Below the pieces are notes generated by a model, which saw nothing but the letters and a program-made list of their open reading frames with translations, was not told the DNA's origin and did not search any database. The position numbers and the translations under genes were made by a program. 64,000 bases of DNA from Nitrospiraceae bacterium. Lineage in GTDB: Bacteria > Nitrospirota > Nitrospiria > Nitrospirales > Nitrospiraceae. Positions 8,787 to 17,847 of this stretch are shown here, one piece after another (within the stretch, counting starts at the first letter, position 1; the number at the start of each line of letters is the position of its first letter). The stretch lies in the NCBI GenBank assembly GCA_013140715.1, contig JABFSG010000016.1:42550-106549 (forward strand), read 5' to 3'.

Positions 8787-9671
8787 TTATACCGGCGGGC
8801 CATCCGGGGATGTTGAGATTGAAGGGAGGGCTCCTGCGGCCGTAGCTGACAGCACCTGCTCCTGCTGTTGGAGATGGTGGGCGACTTCGGCGCCGATCAG
8901 CAAGAGGGCCGCGGAGTAGTAGACCCATAAGAGCAGCAGAATGACTTCCAAGAGAGATCCGTAGAGATGGGCATACACGCTCGCGTAGGCGCTATAGGTT
9001 ACGAATAAAAGCTTGGCTGCGACCCAGAGCAGGCTGAACGTCAACGCACCGATCATCGCCTCACGCCATTGAGGCCGTCGCCGTGGAACGAATCGATAGA
9101 GCCCCGTGACCGCGAGAAAGGCCAGGGCGAAGGGGAGCGTGTAGGTGAGAAACAGGTCGTGGGCTGCGAGGGCCAGGAGATCGAGCCCCCAGAGGGTCGG
9201 AACATATCCCGTCAGGATGTTCACGATGTGGGTCGCGCCGTAGGAGAGCAGCATCGCGAATTCCGTCACGGCGAGCGAGGCAACGGCGATACCGGTTGAA
9301 ATGAGAGGATGCCGCCGCCAGGTACTCTCGAATACGACGTTCAAGGCATAGTCGAGTTCATAAAACACCAATGTGCCGAACCAGACGAAGGTTAGAAACA
9401 CCGCCCATCTGACGGTTTCCAAGCCGCCCACCCGGTGTAGTTCCTTGGCGACGAGTTCTCCCATCGAGGGGAGAAAGCCCTCGAGAAAATTAGGGAGCAC
9501 CTGTTCTCCGATAACTTGCTGACTTACGACGAAACTCAGTCCGTAGAGCAGGAGGAAGCCGAGCGGAAAGAGGGAAAGCAGAGAGAAAAATGCCAGAGAG
9601 GCAGCCAGACTGGCGCACCCATGGCGCAGAAACGATCGTACGAGGTCTCGGAGAACACGAAAGGGCTGCAT
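8787..9671 (-). CDS. YihY/BrkB family inner membrane protein
   Basis: The 294-residue protein has the six-helix layout of the family once called ribonuclease BN. Typical blocks are LRHGCASLAASLAFFSLLSLFPLGFLLLYG near the start, the central YELDYALNVVFESTWRRHP, RFVPRRRPQWREAMIGALTFSLLW, and YSAYASVYAHLYGSLLEVILLLLWVYYSAALLLIGAEVAHHLQ at the end. The RNase name was disproved for the E. coli protein, and the true role is unknown. It stands alone, upstream of nothing obvious. Confidence 0.9.
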   Translation of the reverse strand: MQPFRVLRDLVRSFLRHGCASLAASLAFFSLLSLFPLGFLLLYGLSFVVSQQVIGEQVLPNFLEGFLPSMGELVAKELHRVGGLETVRWAVFLTFVWFGTLVFYELDYALNVVFESTWRRHPLISTGIAVASLAVTEFAMLLSYGATHIVNILTGYVPTLWGLDLLALAAHDLFLTYTLPFALAFLAVTGLYRFVPRRRPQWREAMIGALTFSLLWVAAKLLFVTYSAYASVYAHLYGSLLEVILLLLWVYYSAALLLIGAEVAHHLQQQEQVLSATAAGALPSISTSPDGPPV

Positions 9672-9757
9672 AGGACACGATGGGTGATGGGTGTGCTACC
9701 ACCGTAGCATGAGTCGCCCTCTCCTGCACCTATTCAGGCCCTTATCGGACGCGAGAG

Positions 9758-11245
9758 TTACTTGAAGGTCAGGACGGACTGGAGCGCGAAACTGACAAGC
9801 GGGTTGGGAAAAAGGCCGAATAGAATCACACCGGCGACGGCACAGGCCAACACGAAGGATAGGGCCGGGGAAGTCACGAGTCCAGGCGGCGCGACGGAAG
9901 AGGGATTCGGATCGCGCATATACATCACCATCACCACCCGCATGTAGTAGTAGGCCGATACGGCGGCGAAAATCAGCGCAACGGCAGCGAGCCAGGCCAA
10001 GCCTGCTTCGACTGCGGCCATGAACACATAAAACTTTGCGATAAAGCCTGCAGTCGGCGGAATGCCGGCGAGCGAAGCCATGAAGACCAGCATCAAAAAG
10101 GCCGCGAGCGGCTGACGTTTTGCGAGGCCTGCAAAATCCTCGATTTCTTCTCCCTCCATCCCGCCTTTTCTGAGCATGCCGATGACGGCGAATGCACCGA
10201 GCGTCATGAACGAATAGATGGCAAGATATATCATGACGCTCGCGAGGCCCGGTGTGCCTCCTGATGCGCCATCCCCGCGGCCTGCAGCCACAAAACCGAC
10301 CAATACGTAGCCTGCATGCACAATGCTGGAGTAGGCCAGCATCCGTTTGATGTTGGTCTGCACGATGGCAACGACATTACCCAATACCAGAGTCAGGATG
10401 GAAATGATCAGGAACAGAATCGACCAGTCCGCCTTGAGCCCCCCAAGCCCTTCGACGAAGACACGGATAAACGCGGCAAAACTGGCGGCCTTTGACGCCA
10501 CCGCCATGAAGGCCGTAATCGAGGTGGGGGCGCCTTGATAGACGTCGGGCGTCCACATATGAAACGGCACCGCGGCGAGCTTAAAACTAAAGCCGACTGC
10601 AATCAGAATCGTCGCGATCAGCACAAGGGGATCATCCGTCCCGCGCGTCCCAATAGCGCCTGCGATCGATGCCAGCTTGGTGCTGCCGGCCAGACCGTAC
10701 AGCAACGAGATGCCGTACAACAGAATTCCCGAGGAAAAGGCGCCGAGGACGAAATATTTGGCTGAGGCCTCCAGCGAGCGCGGCTTGGAGCGATTGAGGC
10801 CTGTCATCACATAGAGCGAAATGGACATGAGCTCGGTGCCGAGGTAAATCGTGAGCAAGTCGACTGCGGAGACCATGACCAGCATGCCGGAAAGGGCGAG
10901 GAGGATGAATCCATAGTATTCGCCGAGGTGTATACGCTCGGCCTTCAGATAGGGCAGCGACAGTACGATGGTTACGCCGGTCACGCTATAGAGGAGGATT
11001 TTCCAGAATCTGGCATAGGCATCGATCGCCACCAGATCGCTGAAAGCAGACACTCGAACATTTTCCACGCTGATCTGCCAGCCGGTAAGCCCAAGACAGA
11101 GGGCGAGGGCGCCAACGCTCAGCCAAGCCAGGAGGTCTCGTCGCGAGGCGGGAGTGATCGGGTCCAACGCAATGACGACACAAGCCGTGACGACGACAAT
11201 GAGTTCTGGAAGCAAGGCCAAGAGGTCGGTACCGTAGAGACTCAT
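9758..11245 (-). CDS. nuoN: NADH-quinone oxidoreductase subunit N
   Basis: NuoN is one of three antiporter-like proton-pumping subunits in the membrane arm of complex I. The 495-residue protein has about 14 membrane segments. The conserved stretches are YLGTELMSISLYVMTGL (helix 5 Glu), ILIAVGFSFKLAAVPFHMWTPDVYQGAPTSITAFMAVASKAASF (Lys in helices 7-8), and QTNIKRMLAYSSIVHAGYVLVGF. It is the last gene of the operon. Its GTG/ATG region at 11245 overlaps the nuoM stop by four bases, showing tight coupling. Confidence 0.96.
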   Translation of the reverse strand: MSLYGTDLLALLPELIVVVTACVVIALDPITPASRRDLLAWLSVGALALCLGLTGWQISVENVRVSAFSDLVAIDAYARFWKILLYSVTGVTIVLSLPYLKAERIHLGEYYGFILLALSGMLVMVSAVDLLTIYLGTELMSISLYVMTGLNRSKPRSLEASAKYFVLGAFSSGILLYGISLLYGLAGSTKLASIAGAIGTRGTDDPLVLIATILIAVGFSFKLAAVPFHMWTPDVYQGAPTSITAFMAVASKAASFAAFIRVFVEGLGGLKADWSILFLIISILTLVLGNVVAIVQTNIKRMLAYSSIVHAGYVLVGFVAAGRGDGASGGTPGLASVMIYLAIYSFMTLGAFAVIGMLRKGGMEGEEIEDFAGLAKRQPLAAFLMLVFMASLAGIPPTAGFIAKFYVFMAAVEAGLAWLAAVALIFAAVSAYYYMRVVMVMYMRDPNPSSVAPPGLVTSPALSFVLACAVAGVILFGLFPNPLVSFALQSVLTFK

Positions 11246-12801
11246 CGCGATCCGCCTTGGATCTCCAGCTGTTCGTCACTGTCCACCAGCAACGGCGCTG
11301 TCCCACCGGCAGAGGGGTGGGCAGTCGGTGCCACCTTCTCGCGGGACATGGAGGCAAGGGTGTTGGTCACGCTCTCGTGCATCCGGCTGACGATCGGATT
11401 CGGATAGAACCCGATCCAAAATATCAGCAGGACCAGCGGGACCAAGGTGACGAATTCCCGTTGGTCAAGGTCCCTGAGAGTCGGAAGATGGTGCGGCGAC
11501 GGAACCCCGAAGACCACTCGCTGGACCATCCAGAGGAGATAGGTAGCGGCGAGAATAATGCCCAACGATGCCACGGCAGTTGCGATCTTGCTCCAGGAAA
11601 ACGTGCCAACGAGGACTAGGAATTCTCCGACAAAACTATTGGTGCCGGGAAGGCCGAGCGAAGACAGGGCAAAAATCACCAAGAAAGTTGCATACTGCGG
11701 CATCGGTGCTGCCAGTCCGACATTGTCGGCGATCAGCCGGCTGTGGGTGCGCTCATAGATGATCCCGACACAGAGGAACAGCCCGCCGGTCGTAATCCCA
11801 TGGTTGACCATCTGAAGGACAGCGCCTTCGATGCCCTGTTGGTTTAAAACAAACAGGCCCAGGGTCACAAACCCCATGTGGCTCACACTCGAATAGGCAA
11901 TCAGTTTCTTGAGATCGACTTGGGCCAGCGCCATATAGGCGCCGTAGATGATCGCGATGATGGAGAGGACGACCATGATGGGTGTAAAAAAACGGCTGGC
12001 ATCCGGCAACATCGGCAAGCTGAATCGCAGAAATCCATAGGTGCCCATTTTCAACAGAATGCTGGCGAGAATGACGCTCCCGGCGGTTGGGGCTTCGACG
12101 TGGGCGTCCGGGAGCCAGGTGTGAAAGGGAAACATGGGAACCTTCACGGCGAAGGCTGCGAAAAACGCGAGAAAGAGCCACATTTGCAGCTGAGCGGGGT
12201 AGGTGCCTTGGCTCAATGCGAGGATGTCGAACGTATGCCCGCCATAATAGTACATGACGAAGATGGCCACGAGCAGGAGCATGCTCCCTGCAAGGGTGTA
12301 CAGAAAGAACTTGATGGCAGCATAGAGCCTGTTAGCCCCTCCCCAGACTCCGATGAGGAGGTACATCGGAATCAGCATGGCCTCCCAAAAGACATAGAAC
12401 AGGACGAAATCCAAGGCGGCAAAGACCCCAATCATGGCCGTCTCCATGACGAGCACCATGGCCATGAAGCCCCGAACTCTCGTGGTGATCGCATTCCAGG
12501 ATGCCAAGACGCAGAGCGGCATGATCCCGACGGTCATCAACACCAAGGGAAGACTGATTCCATCCAGACCCAGACTGTAGTAAATGGGAGGAGCGTTGAT
12601 CCAGGCGACGTGTTCGGTGAACTGCATCTGACTGGTCTGGGGATCGAAGAGCCACCAGAGCGGGAGAGCGACACACAGATCGGCCAGGGTCGCGGCCAAC
12701 GCAATCCATCGAGCGGTTGATTCCGGCACGAACGACATCGCAATGGCTCCCGCGAGGGGAAGCACAAGGAGCAGCGAGAGCCATGGGAAGGAATTGGTCA
12801 T
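11242..12801 (-). CDS. nuoM: NADH-quinone oxidoreductase subunit M
   Basis: The central antiporter-like subunit of the complex I membrane arm. From ATG 12801 the protein is 519 residues, starting MTNSFPWLSLLLVLP. Key blocks are YVFWEAMLIPMYLLIGVWGG (the helix 5 Glu), FAAFAVKVPMFPFHTWLPDAHVEAPTAGSVILASILLKMGTYG (helix 7-8 Lys), and DLKKLIAYSSVSHMGFVTLG. The open frame continues 87 codons upstream to 13062, but that stretch is arginine-rich, overlaps the end of nuoL and lacks family similarity. Only one nuoM is present, so this is not the duplicated-NuoM type of complex I known from some Nitrospira. Confidence 0.96.
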   Translation of the reverse strand: MTNSFPWLSLLLVLPLAGAIAMSFVPESTARWIALAATLADLCVALPLWWLFDPQTSQMQFTEHVAWINAPPIYYSLGLDGISLPLVLMTVGIMPLCVLASWNAITTRVRGFMAMVLVMETAMIGVFAALDFVLFYVFWEAMLIPMYLLIGVWGGANRLYAAIKFFLYTLAGSMLLLVAIFVMYYYGGHTFDILALSQGTYPAQLQMWLFLAFFAAFAVKVPMFPFHTWLPDAHVEAPTAGSVILASILLKMGTYGFLRFSLPMLPDASRFFTPIMVVLSIIAIIYGAYMALAQVDLKKLIAYSSVSHMGFVTLGLFVLNQQGIEGAVLQMVNHGITTGGLFLCVGIIYERTHSRLIADNVGLAAPMPQYATFLVIFALSSLGLPGTNSFVGEFLVLVGTFSWSKIATAVASLGIILAATYLLWMVQRVVFGVPSPHHLPTLRDLDQREFVTLVPLVLLIFWIGFYPNPIVSRMHESVTNTLASMSREKVAPTAHPSAGGTAPLLVDSDEQLEIQGGSR

Positions 12802-12890
12802 GGATCGTTGGTCACGAGTCACGTGTCGTCGTCGAGAGAACAAGCATTCGTTGTTCCCGCCATCCGACGACCGTCGCCCGGTAACACTCC

Positions 12891-14792
12891 TTAAAGAAAG
12901 AAGTACATCGTAAAAAGAACCACCGCCCCAAGCGCCATCCCGAGCGCATAATGTTGCGCCTGCCCGCTTTGCGTGAGCCTCAGGAGCCATCCTCCCCAGG
13001 CAATCGCGCGGGCAACACCGTTCACTGCGCCATCGATCACGTTCACATCCACACGCTTCCACAGTTCGCTCGCGCCGAAAAAGGTCGGTCGGACGATCGT
13101 TCGATCATAGGCCTCGTCGACATACCATTTGTTCAGCGACGCCCGATACAACGATTGCCACTGGCTGGCAAGTCGATCAGGCAGGGCCGGGTTGACTACA
13201 TAGAAGTAATAGGCACCGGCAATTCCGAGCAACCCCATACATGTGGCCGCCACCATGATGCCGATGGCAGCTCCTCCCTCGTGAGTCGCCTCGGCTGCGC
13301 CTGTCTCGAACAGAGGGTCAAGAAACTCCGGAATGCCGAGATAGCCTGTCAGGATGCTGAGCATAGCCAAGACGATGAGCGGCAAGGTCATGGTGTTCGA
13401 AGGTTCGTGGACGTGGTCTGCATGGTGTGGATCGACATGCGAGGGCCCCCAAAACGTGACAAAGACCAGCCGGAAGCTGTAGAAGGCCGTCATCAGCGCC
13501 GTCACCAGGCCGAGCAGGGTCAGGCACTGACCGAGGGGACCGGCTGACCAAGCCGAGACGAGCAGATGGTCCTTGCTGAAGAATCCTGACGTCAGGGGGA
13601 ATCCTGCAAGGGCAAGAGAGCCGACCACGAACGTCCAATAGGTAATTGGCAATTTATGTTTCAGCCCGCCCATGCGCCGCATATCCTGTTCGTGATGCAG
13701 GGCGATGATGACGGACCCGCAACCGAGAAACAGGAGGGCTTTGAAGGCGCCGTGCGTCAGGAGATGGTACATACCGGCGGCATAGGCGCCGAGACCGCAG
13801 GCCATGACCATGTAGCCGAGCTGGCTGATAGTCGAGTAGGCAACGACGCGCTTGATATCGGTCTGGGTCAAGGCAATGGTTGCCCCCACAATCATCGTGA
13901 TACCGCCCGTGATCGCCACGAGCGTCATGGCGGTGGGGGACAAGTTATAAAGAGGAGCCAATCGTGCGACCATGAACACGCCGGCAGTGACCATCGTAGC
14001 GGCATGGATCAACGCCGAAATAGGGGTCGGACCTTCCATGGCATCCGGCAGCCAAACGTGGAGGGGTACCTGCGCCGATTTGCCGACTGCGCCGGTGAAT
14101 AATAAAACGCAGATGAGTGTGAGCAGGGAGACGTCCCAGGTTCCTCCAAATGGGCCGAGGACATTGATGACCTCGCCTGCGGACTCATGCGCACGAACGA
14201 ATATTTCGGAATAGTCGAGCGACCCAAAGCTGTACCAGACCAACAGGAGACCGAGCATGAAGCCGAAGTCGCCGATACGGTTGACGATGAAGGCCTTCAT
14301 GGCGGCGGAGCAGGCAGCCGGACGATCGTACCAGTGACCGATGAGCAAATAGGAACAGAGACCGACCGCTTCCCAGAATACGAAGAGCTGAAGCAGGTTG
14401 TCTGCCATCACCAACATCAGCATCGAGAAGGTAAAGAGGGCGATATAGCTGAAAAACCGGGCATAGCCGGGATCTCTGTGCATGTACCCGATGGTATAGA
14501 TGTGGACGAGCGAACTCACGGTCGTAACGAGTAACAACATCACGGCGGTGAGCCGGTCGATGGAGAAGCCGATATGGATATCGAGCAGACCGGAGGTGAG
14601 CCAGCTGTAGAGTGGGAAACTCGTCTGGTGGCCACCGGCTACATCGAAAAAGACCATGAGCGCGAGCAGCCATGACACGACAACCGCCGGGACGGCAACG
14701 AGATGGGCCTTGTCCTTGATCCAATGTCCGAAGATCCCGAGAATCAGGAAAGCGGCGAAGGGAAGCAATGGGATCAGTGTGTACGTCATCAT
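12891..14792 (-). CDS. nuoL: NADH-quinone oxidoreductase subunit L
   Basis: NuoL is the distal antiporter-like subunit and carries the long lateral helix along the membrane arm. The 633-residue protein includes FVFWEAVGLCSYLLIGHWYDRPAACSAAMKAFIVNRIGDFGFMLG, KSAQVPLHVWLPDAMEGPTPISALIHAATMVTAGVFMVAR and DIKRVVAYSTISQLGYMVMACGLGAYAAGMYHLLTHGAFKALLFLGCGSVI, which hold the conserved Glu/Lys/His residues of the proton path. The C-terminal region ending SGQAQHYALGMALGAVVLFTMYFFL carries the last helices. Start is ATG at 14792 or the next codon. It lies 89 bases ahead of nuoM. Confidence 0.96.
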   Translation of the reverse strand: MMTYTLIPLLPFAAFLILGIFGHWIKDKAHLVAVPAVVVSWLLALMVFFDVAGGHQTSFPLYSWLTSGLLDIHIGFSIDRLTAVMLLLVTTVSSLVHIYTIGYMHRDPGYARFFSYIALFTFSMLMLVMADNLLQLFVFWEAVGLCSYLLIGHWYDRPAACSAAMKAFIVNRIGDFGFMLGLLLVWYSFGSLDYSEIFVRAHESAGEVINVLGPFGGTWDVSLLTLICVLLFTGAVGKSAQVPLHVWLPDAMEGPTPISALIHAATMVTAGVFMVARLAPLYNLSPTAMTLVAITGGITMIVGATIALTQTDIKRVVAYSTISQLGYMVMACGLGAYAAGMYHLLTHGAFKALLFLGCGSVIIALHHEQDMRRMGGLKHKLPITYWTFVVGSLALAGFPLTSGFFSKDHLLVSAWSAGPLGQCLTLLGLVTALMTAFYSFRLVFVTFWGPSHVDPHHADHVHEPSNTMTLPLIVLAMLSILTGYLGIPEFLDPLFETGAAEATHEGGAAIGIMVAATCMGLLGIAGAYYFYVVNPALPDRLASQWQSLYRASLNKWYVDEAYDRTIVRPTFFGASELWKRVDVNVIDGAVNGVARAIAWGGWLLRLTQSGQAQHYALGMALGAVVLFTMYFFL

Positions 14793-14943
14793 GAGCTAAT
14801 AGCTGCCGGCGTATGGTCTATAGCCAAGAGTTGCTGGCGGACGAGAGACATGCTGTAGCTTGGTGTCGACTCATTCCCACGCGCTCTGGCTTTCTCTCCC
14901 GGTCCGAGCCATACGCTATGGGCCATCACCTCTGTGATCCGTT

Positions 14944-15249
14944 CTACCATTTCAGCAACTGAAATTCGTCGATGTTGATCGTGGATTTGGTTCGATACAG
15001 GGCAATGATGATGGCCAACCCGACTGCGACTTCCGCCGCAGCGACGGTCAGGGTAAAAAATACGAACACCTGTCCTGCTACATTGTGGAAGTACTGAGAA
15101 AAGGCGACGAAGTTGATATTTGTCGCGTTCAACATCAATTCGACCGACAGCAGAATAATGATGATATTTCGGCGCAGGAGCACCCCGACGACTCCCGTCA
15201 GGAACATGATGCCGCTCAGTACAAGATAATAGGACAACGGGACCGTCAT
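14944..15249 (-). CDS. nuoK: NADH-quinone oxidoreductase subunit K
   Basis: A 101-residue three-helix subunit of the complex I membrane arm that links the quinone site to the antiporter-like subunits. It shows [21 protein letters not shown], with the conserved membrane Glu, and [17 protein letters not shown], with the second conserved Glu. Length and ending ([11 protein letters not shown]) match the family. It sits between nuoJ and nuoL; about 150 bases without a recognisable feature separate it from nuoL. Confidence 0.96.
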   Translation of the reverse strand: MTVPLSYYLVLSGIMFLTGVVGVLLRRNIIIILLSVELMLNATNINFVAFSQYFHNVAGQVFVFFTLTVAAAEVAVGLAIIIALYRTKSTINIDEFQLLKW

Positions 15250-15272
15250 GAAACCCTCGTGAAGCGCGCCTG

Positions 15273-15356
15273 GTGAAACGTGAAACGTGAAACGTGAAAC
15301 GCCGGAAGAAGGTAACGACTCGGGGCCTTTAACGAATTACGATTCACGCTTCACGC
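15273..15356. repeat. Hairpin of four GTGAAAC heptamers between nuoJ and nuoK
   Basis: Four exact tandem copies of GTGAAAC occupy 15273-15300. A complementary arm, TTCACGCTTCACGC at 15343-15356, overlaps the 3' end of nuoJ. The pair can form a long stem with a loop of about 40 bases inside the nuo transcript. Confidence 0.7.
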
Positions 15357-15859
15357 TCTCCAACGTCTTTTTTGGCCAGGACGATCGCCCCGATCATCGC
15401 CACGAGTAGAATCAAAGACGCCACCTCGAAGGGAAACAAATAGGTGGTATAGAGCACGTCGCCTATCGCCGCCGTATTTCCTGCTCCGCCGATTGCCGTT
15501 TCTGCGTCGGTTGCAACGGCAGGAGTCGTCGAACCCTTCATCGCCGTCAAGATAATAGCTTCGATCACCAGAGTCGCTCCCACCGCCGCGGCCATGGGCC
15601 ATTGTCGATGGTAGCGGACATCCTGTTTCAGATTCAGCAACATGACGACGAACAGATAGAGGACCAAGATGGCGCCGGCGTAGACGATAATTTGAACGGC
15701 TGCGAGGAATTCAGCATGAAGCGTGACATAGAGCCCCGCCACGTGGAAAAACATGACCAGAAGCGCCAGCGTACTATAGATAGGATTGCGCAACGCGACC
15801 ACGAGCACCGATGTTGCGGCGATCACACAAGCAAAATAGAAAAAGAATGCCTGTTCCAT
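15344..15859 (-). CDS. nuoJ: NADH-quinone oxidoreductase subunit J
   Basis: NuoJ is a five-helix membrane subunit beside the quinone-linked E-channel; its third helix has a pi-bulge that rotates during turnover. The 171-residue protein shows NPIYSTLALLVMFFHVAGLYVTLHAEFLAAVQIIVYAGAILVLYLFVVMLLN, the conserved core with Glu and Tyr, and a last helix FEVASLILLVAMIGAIVLAKKD. ATG 15859 begins MEQAFFFYFACVIAATSV; the frame is open to 15940 but those residues are unlike the family. Confidence 0.95.
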   Translation of the reverse strand: MEQAFFFYFACVIAATSVLVVALRNPIYSTLALLVMFFHVAGLYVTLHAEFLAAVQIIVYAGAILVLYLFVVMLLNLKQDVRYHRQWPMAAAVGATLVIEAIILTAMKGSTTPAVATDAETAIGGAGNTAAIGDVLYTTYLFPFEVASLILLVAMIGAIVLAKKDVGEREA

Positions 15860-16011
15860 TACGCGTGTTCCTCTAGACTGCTGCCATCTTGCCCGCACGA
15901 GCGGCGAACCGAGCGAGACAGGCGACGCACCAGATGCCACACCCTGTTCCTGCCTGTCGCGCAGCTCACGCCCATCTACGCCAGTCTTGCGCAGTTATCC
16001 GGCGTGGAGAT

Positions 16012-16551
16012 TCAGTCAGGTTTTTGCGGCAGGTGCTTGAATGCGACGTTGAAGAACGCCACATTCGGATGCTGGAGCTCCAACTGCTTCTCGCGAACCG
16101 GGAACGACCGGTCGCCGATGGCGAGCAATTGTTCCTTATTGAGGTGCAGTTGCCGCTTGTCGTATACCGACCACTCGTATTCGCGCGTCATGCCGAGGGC
16201 ATCGACCGGACAGGCATCGACGCACAGGCCGCAAAACAAGCAGCGGGTCATGTCCATGTAATACTCTTTCGAATAGCGCTTCGTCGGCTCGCCCGGCACT
16301 TCCGCGCTGACCACGCGAATCACACGAGAGGGACAGGCGGCTTCGCACAGGTCGCAGCCGACACATTTTTCCGTCCCGTCGTCGTACCGCAACAAGGACA
16401 GCATCCCGCGATAGTTATCCGGCAACGCCCGCTTTTCATGCGGGTATTGCATGGTGATCGGCTTGTAATGCAGGAGATGCGACATCGTCGCTCTCATCCC
16501 GACGACAAGCTCGTAGAACGTGATGGTTTTGATCCATGCCTTGAACGTCAT
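16012..16551 (-). CDS. nuoI: NADH-quinone oxidoreductase subunit I
   Basis: NuoI carries the two tetranuclear iron-sulfur clusters N6a and N6b that pass electrons from NuoG toward NuoB. The 179-residue protein has both ferredoxin motifs, CVGCDLCEAACPSR and CLFCGLCVDACPVDAL. The amphipathic N-terminus (MTFKAWIKTITFYELVVGMRATMSHLLHYKPIT) matches the membrane-docking helices. ATG 16551 is chosen; the longer frame to 16878 reads into an inverted repeat. The C-terminus runs on past the usual end with an Arg/Lys-rich tail. Confidence 0.95.
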   Translation of the reverse strand: MTFKAWIKTITFYELVVGMRATMSHLLHYKPITMQYPHEKRALPDNYRGMLSLLRYDDGTEKCVGCDLCEAACPSRVIRVVSAEVPGEPTKRYSKEYYMDMTRCLFCGLCVDACPVDALGMTREYEWSVYDKRQLHLNKEQLLAIGDRSFPVREKQLELQHPNVAFFNVAFKHLPQKPD

Positions 16552-16572
16552 GTCTGTCTGGTTCGTCTCGTT

Positions 16573-16693
16573 GGTTTGTTCGGTTTCTTTGGTTTGTTTA
16601 GTCGTTCTGCATTGTCTAGATGGAGTTAATACCTGCGCACCCTCCTCAATTTCGATCCTGCCAACCAAAGAAACGAAAGAAGCCGAACAAACC
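16573..16693. repeat. Long imperfect hairpin of GGTTTGTT-like units between nuoH and nuoI
   Basis: The left arm from 16573 (GGTTTGTTCGGTTTCTTTGG and on) pairs with the right arm 16663-16693 (AACCAAAGAAACG ... GCCGAACAAACC), apart from about nine extra bases in the right arm. The 70-base loop has no ORF. It fills the gap between nuoH and nuoI and lies within the operon. Confidence 0.65.
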
Positions 16694-16703
16694 CAACACC
16701 GCT

Positions 16704-17819
16704 TCAGCCCCTCGGAAATAAATACACGGTGACCGCCGTGATGATGATGTTGGCCAAGGCAATCGGCAATAGAACTTTCCAGCCAAACCGCATCAATTGA
16801 TCGTATCGCAATCGAGGCAACGTGGCGCGCAACCAGATGAACATGAAGAGGAAAAAATAGACTTTGGCGGCAAACCAAACAATGTGCTCTATCCAGGCCA
16901 GCTGTTCGAGGCCGATATACTCGAAGATTGTGCCAGGGTAGGGCGCGTTCCAGCCACCCAAGAACAACGACGCGGCGACGCAGGACACGAGGACCATGCT
17001 GGCGTATTCCGCGCTGACGAAAAAGGCGAACTTCATACCGCTGTATTCCGTGAAGAACCCCGCCACCAATTCGCTTTCTGCTTCAGGAAGATCGAAGGGG
17101 ATACGATTGGTCTCGGCCACGCCGGCAATGACAAAGACGACAAAGGCGAACACTTGGGTATGGATGGGAAAGAATCCATCGGGGCGCGCCCCCCAAACGA
17201 ACCAATGCCAAAAACCGCCTGCCTGGGCTTCCGTAATCTCCACCAGGCTCAAAGACCCCGACAATAGCAGCACGCCGACGATAGCCAGCCCGACGTTCAA
17301 CTCGTAGCTGATGACCTGGGCCGCAGAGCGTAAGCCTCCCAGCAGCGAATATTTGCTGTTGGACGACCAACCTCCCAGAATAATGCCGTAGGCACCGATC
17401 GAAGCAATCGCCAGGATGTACAAGATCCCGATGTTGATATCGGCGACGACGAACGGTTTAATCGTCAGCCCACCGATGTCCAGAGTCATGTCCGGGCCGA
17501 AGGGAATGACGGCGAATCCGATCATGGAGACGACCATCGTCAGCATCGGCGCCAGAGCGAACATGGCCTTGTTCGCGCCGGCTGGCACAATGTCCTCCTT
17601 GAAGAACAATTTGACTCCGTCGGCGAGCGGTTGCAGGATGCCATAGGGGCCGACTTCCATCGGTCCCATGCGGTCCTGCATCCAGCCGAGCACCTTTCGC
17701 TCGGCCAGGGTCATGATCGCGACCGTCAACATCACGATGCTCATCTCTGCCAATATCTGCACAAAGGAAATTGCCAGTCGCAAGCTTAGCTCAGTCACTG
17801 CCGCACTCCCTGATGACAA
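16704..17819 (-). CDS. nuoH: NADH-quinone oxidoreductase subunit H
   Basis: NuoH forms most of the quinone-binding chamber at the join of the two arms of complex I. The 371-residue protein contains ERKVLGWMQDRMGPMEVGPYGILQPLADGVKLFFKED, GGWSSNSKYSLLGGLRSAAQVISYELNVGLAIVG, and ETNRIPFDLPEAESELVAGFFTEYSGMKFAFFVSAEYA, all with the conserved acidic residues of the quinone-proton link. The start is uncertain: TTG at 17819 or a GTG about nine codons later (MTELSLRLAI) both fit. Confidence 0.95.
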   Translation of the reverse strand: MSSGSAAVTELSLRLAISFVQILAEMSIVMLTVAIMTLAERKVLGWMQDRMGPMEVGPYGILQPLADGVKLFFKEDIVPAGANKAMFALAPMLTMVVSMIGFAVIPFGPDMTLDIGGLTIKPFVVADINIGILYILAIASIGAYGIILGGWSSNSKYSLLGGLRSAAQVISYELNVGLAIVGVLLLSGSLSLVEITEAQAGGFWHWFVWGARPDGFFPIHTQVFAFVVFVIAGVAETNRIPFDLPEAESELVAGFFTEYSGMKFAFFVSAEYASMVLVSCVAASLFLGGWNAPYPGTIFEYIGLEQLAWIEHIVWFAAKVYFFLFMFIWLRATLPRLRYDQLMRFGWKVLLPIALANIIITAVTVYLFPRG

Positions 17820-17847
17820 GTGAAAAATACCATCGGTTTCCGTCCGT

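Noticed and set aside
11878..12720. A 280-codon plus-strand ORF opposite nuoM
   Set aside because: Charged, repetitive composition with no family; it is the antisense shadow of a strongly conserved membrane protein gene.
12802..13062. N-terminal extension of NuoM by 87 codons
   Set aside because: Arg-rich, overlaps the nuoL end, and the NuoM family starts at the hydrophobic MTNSFPWLSLLLVLP.
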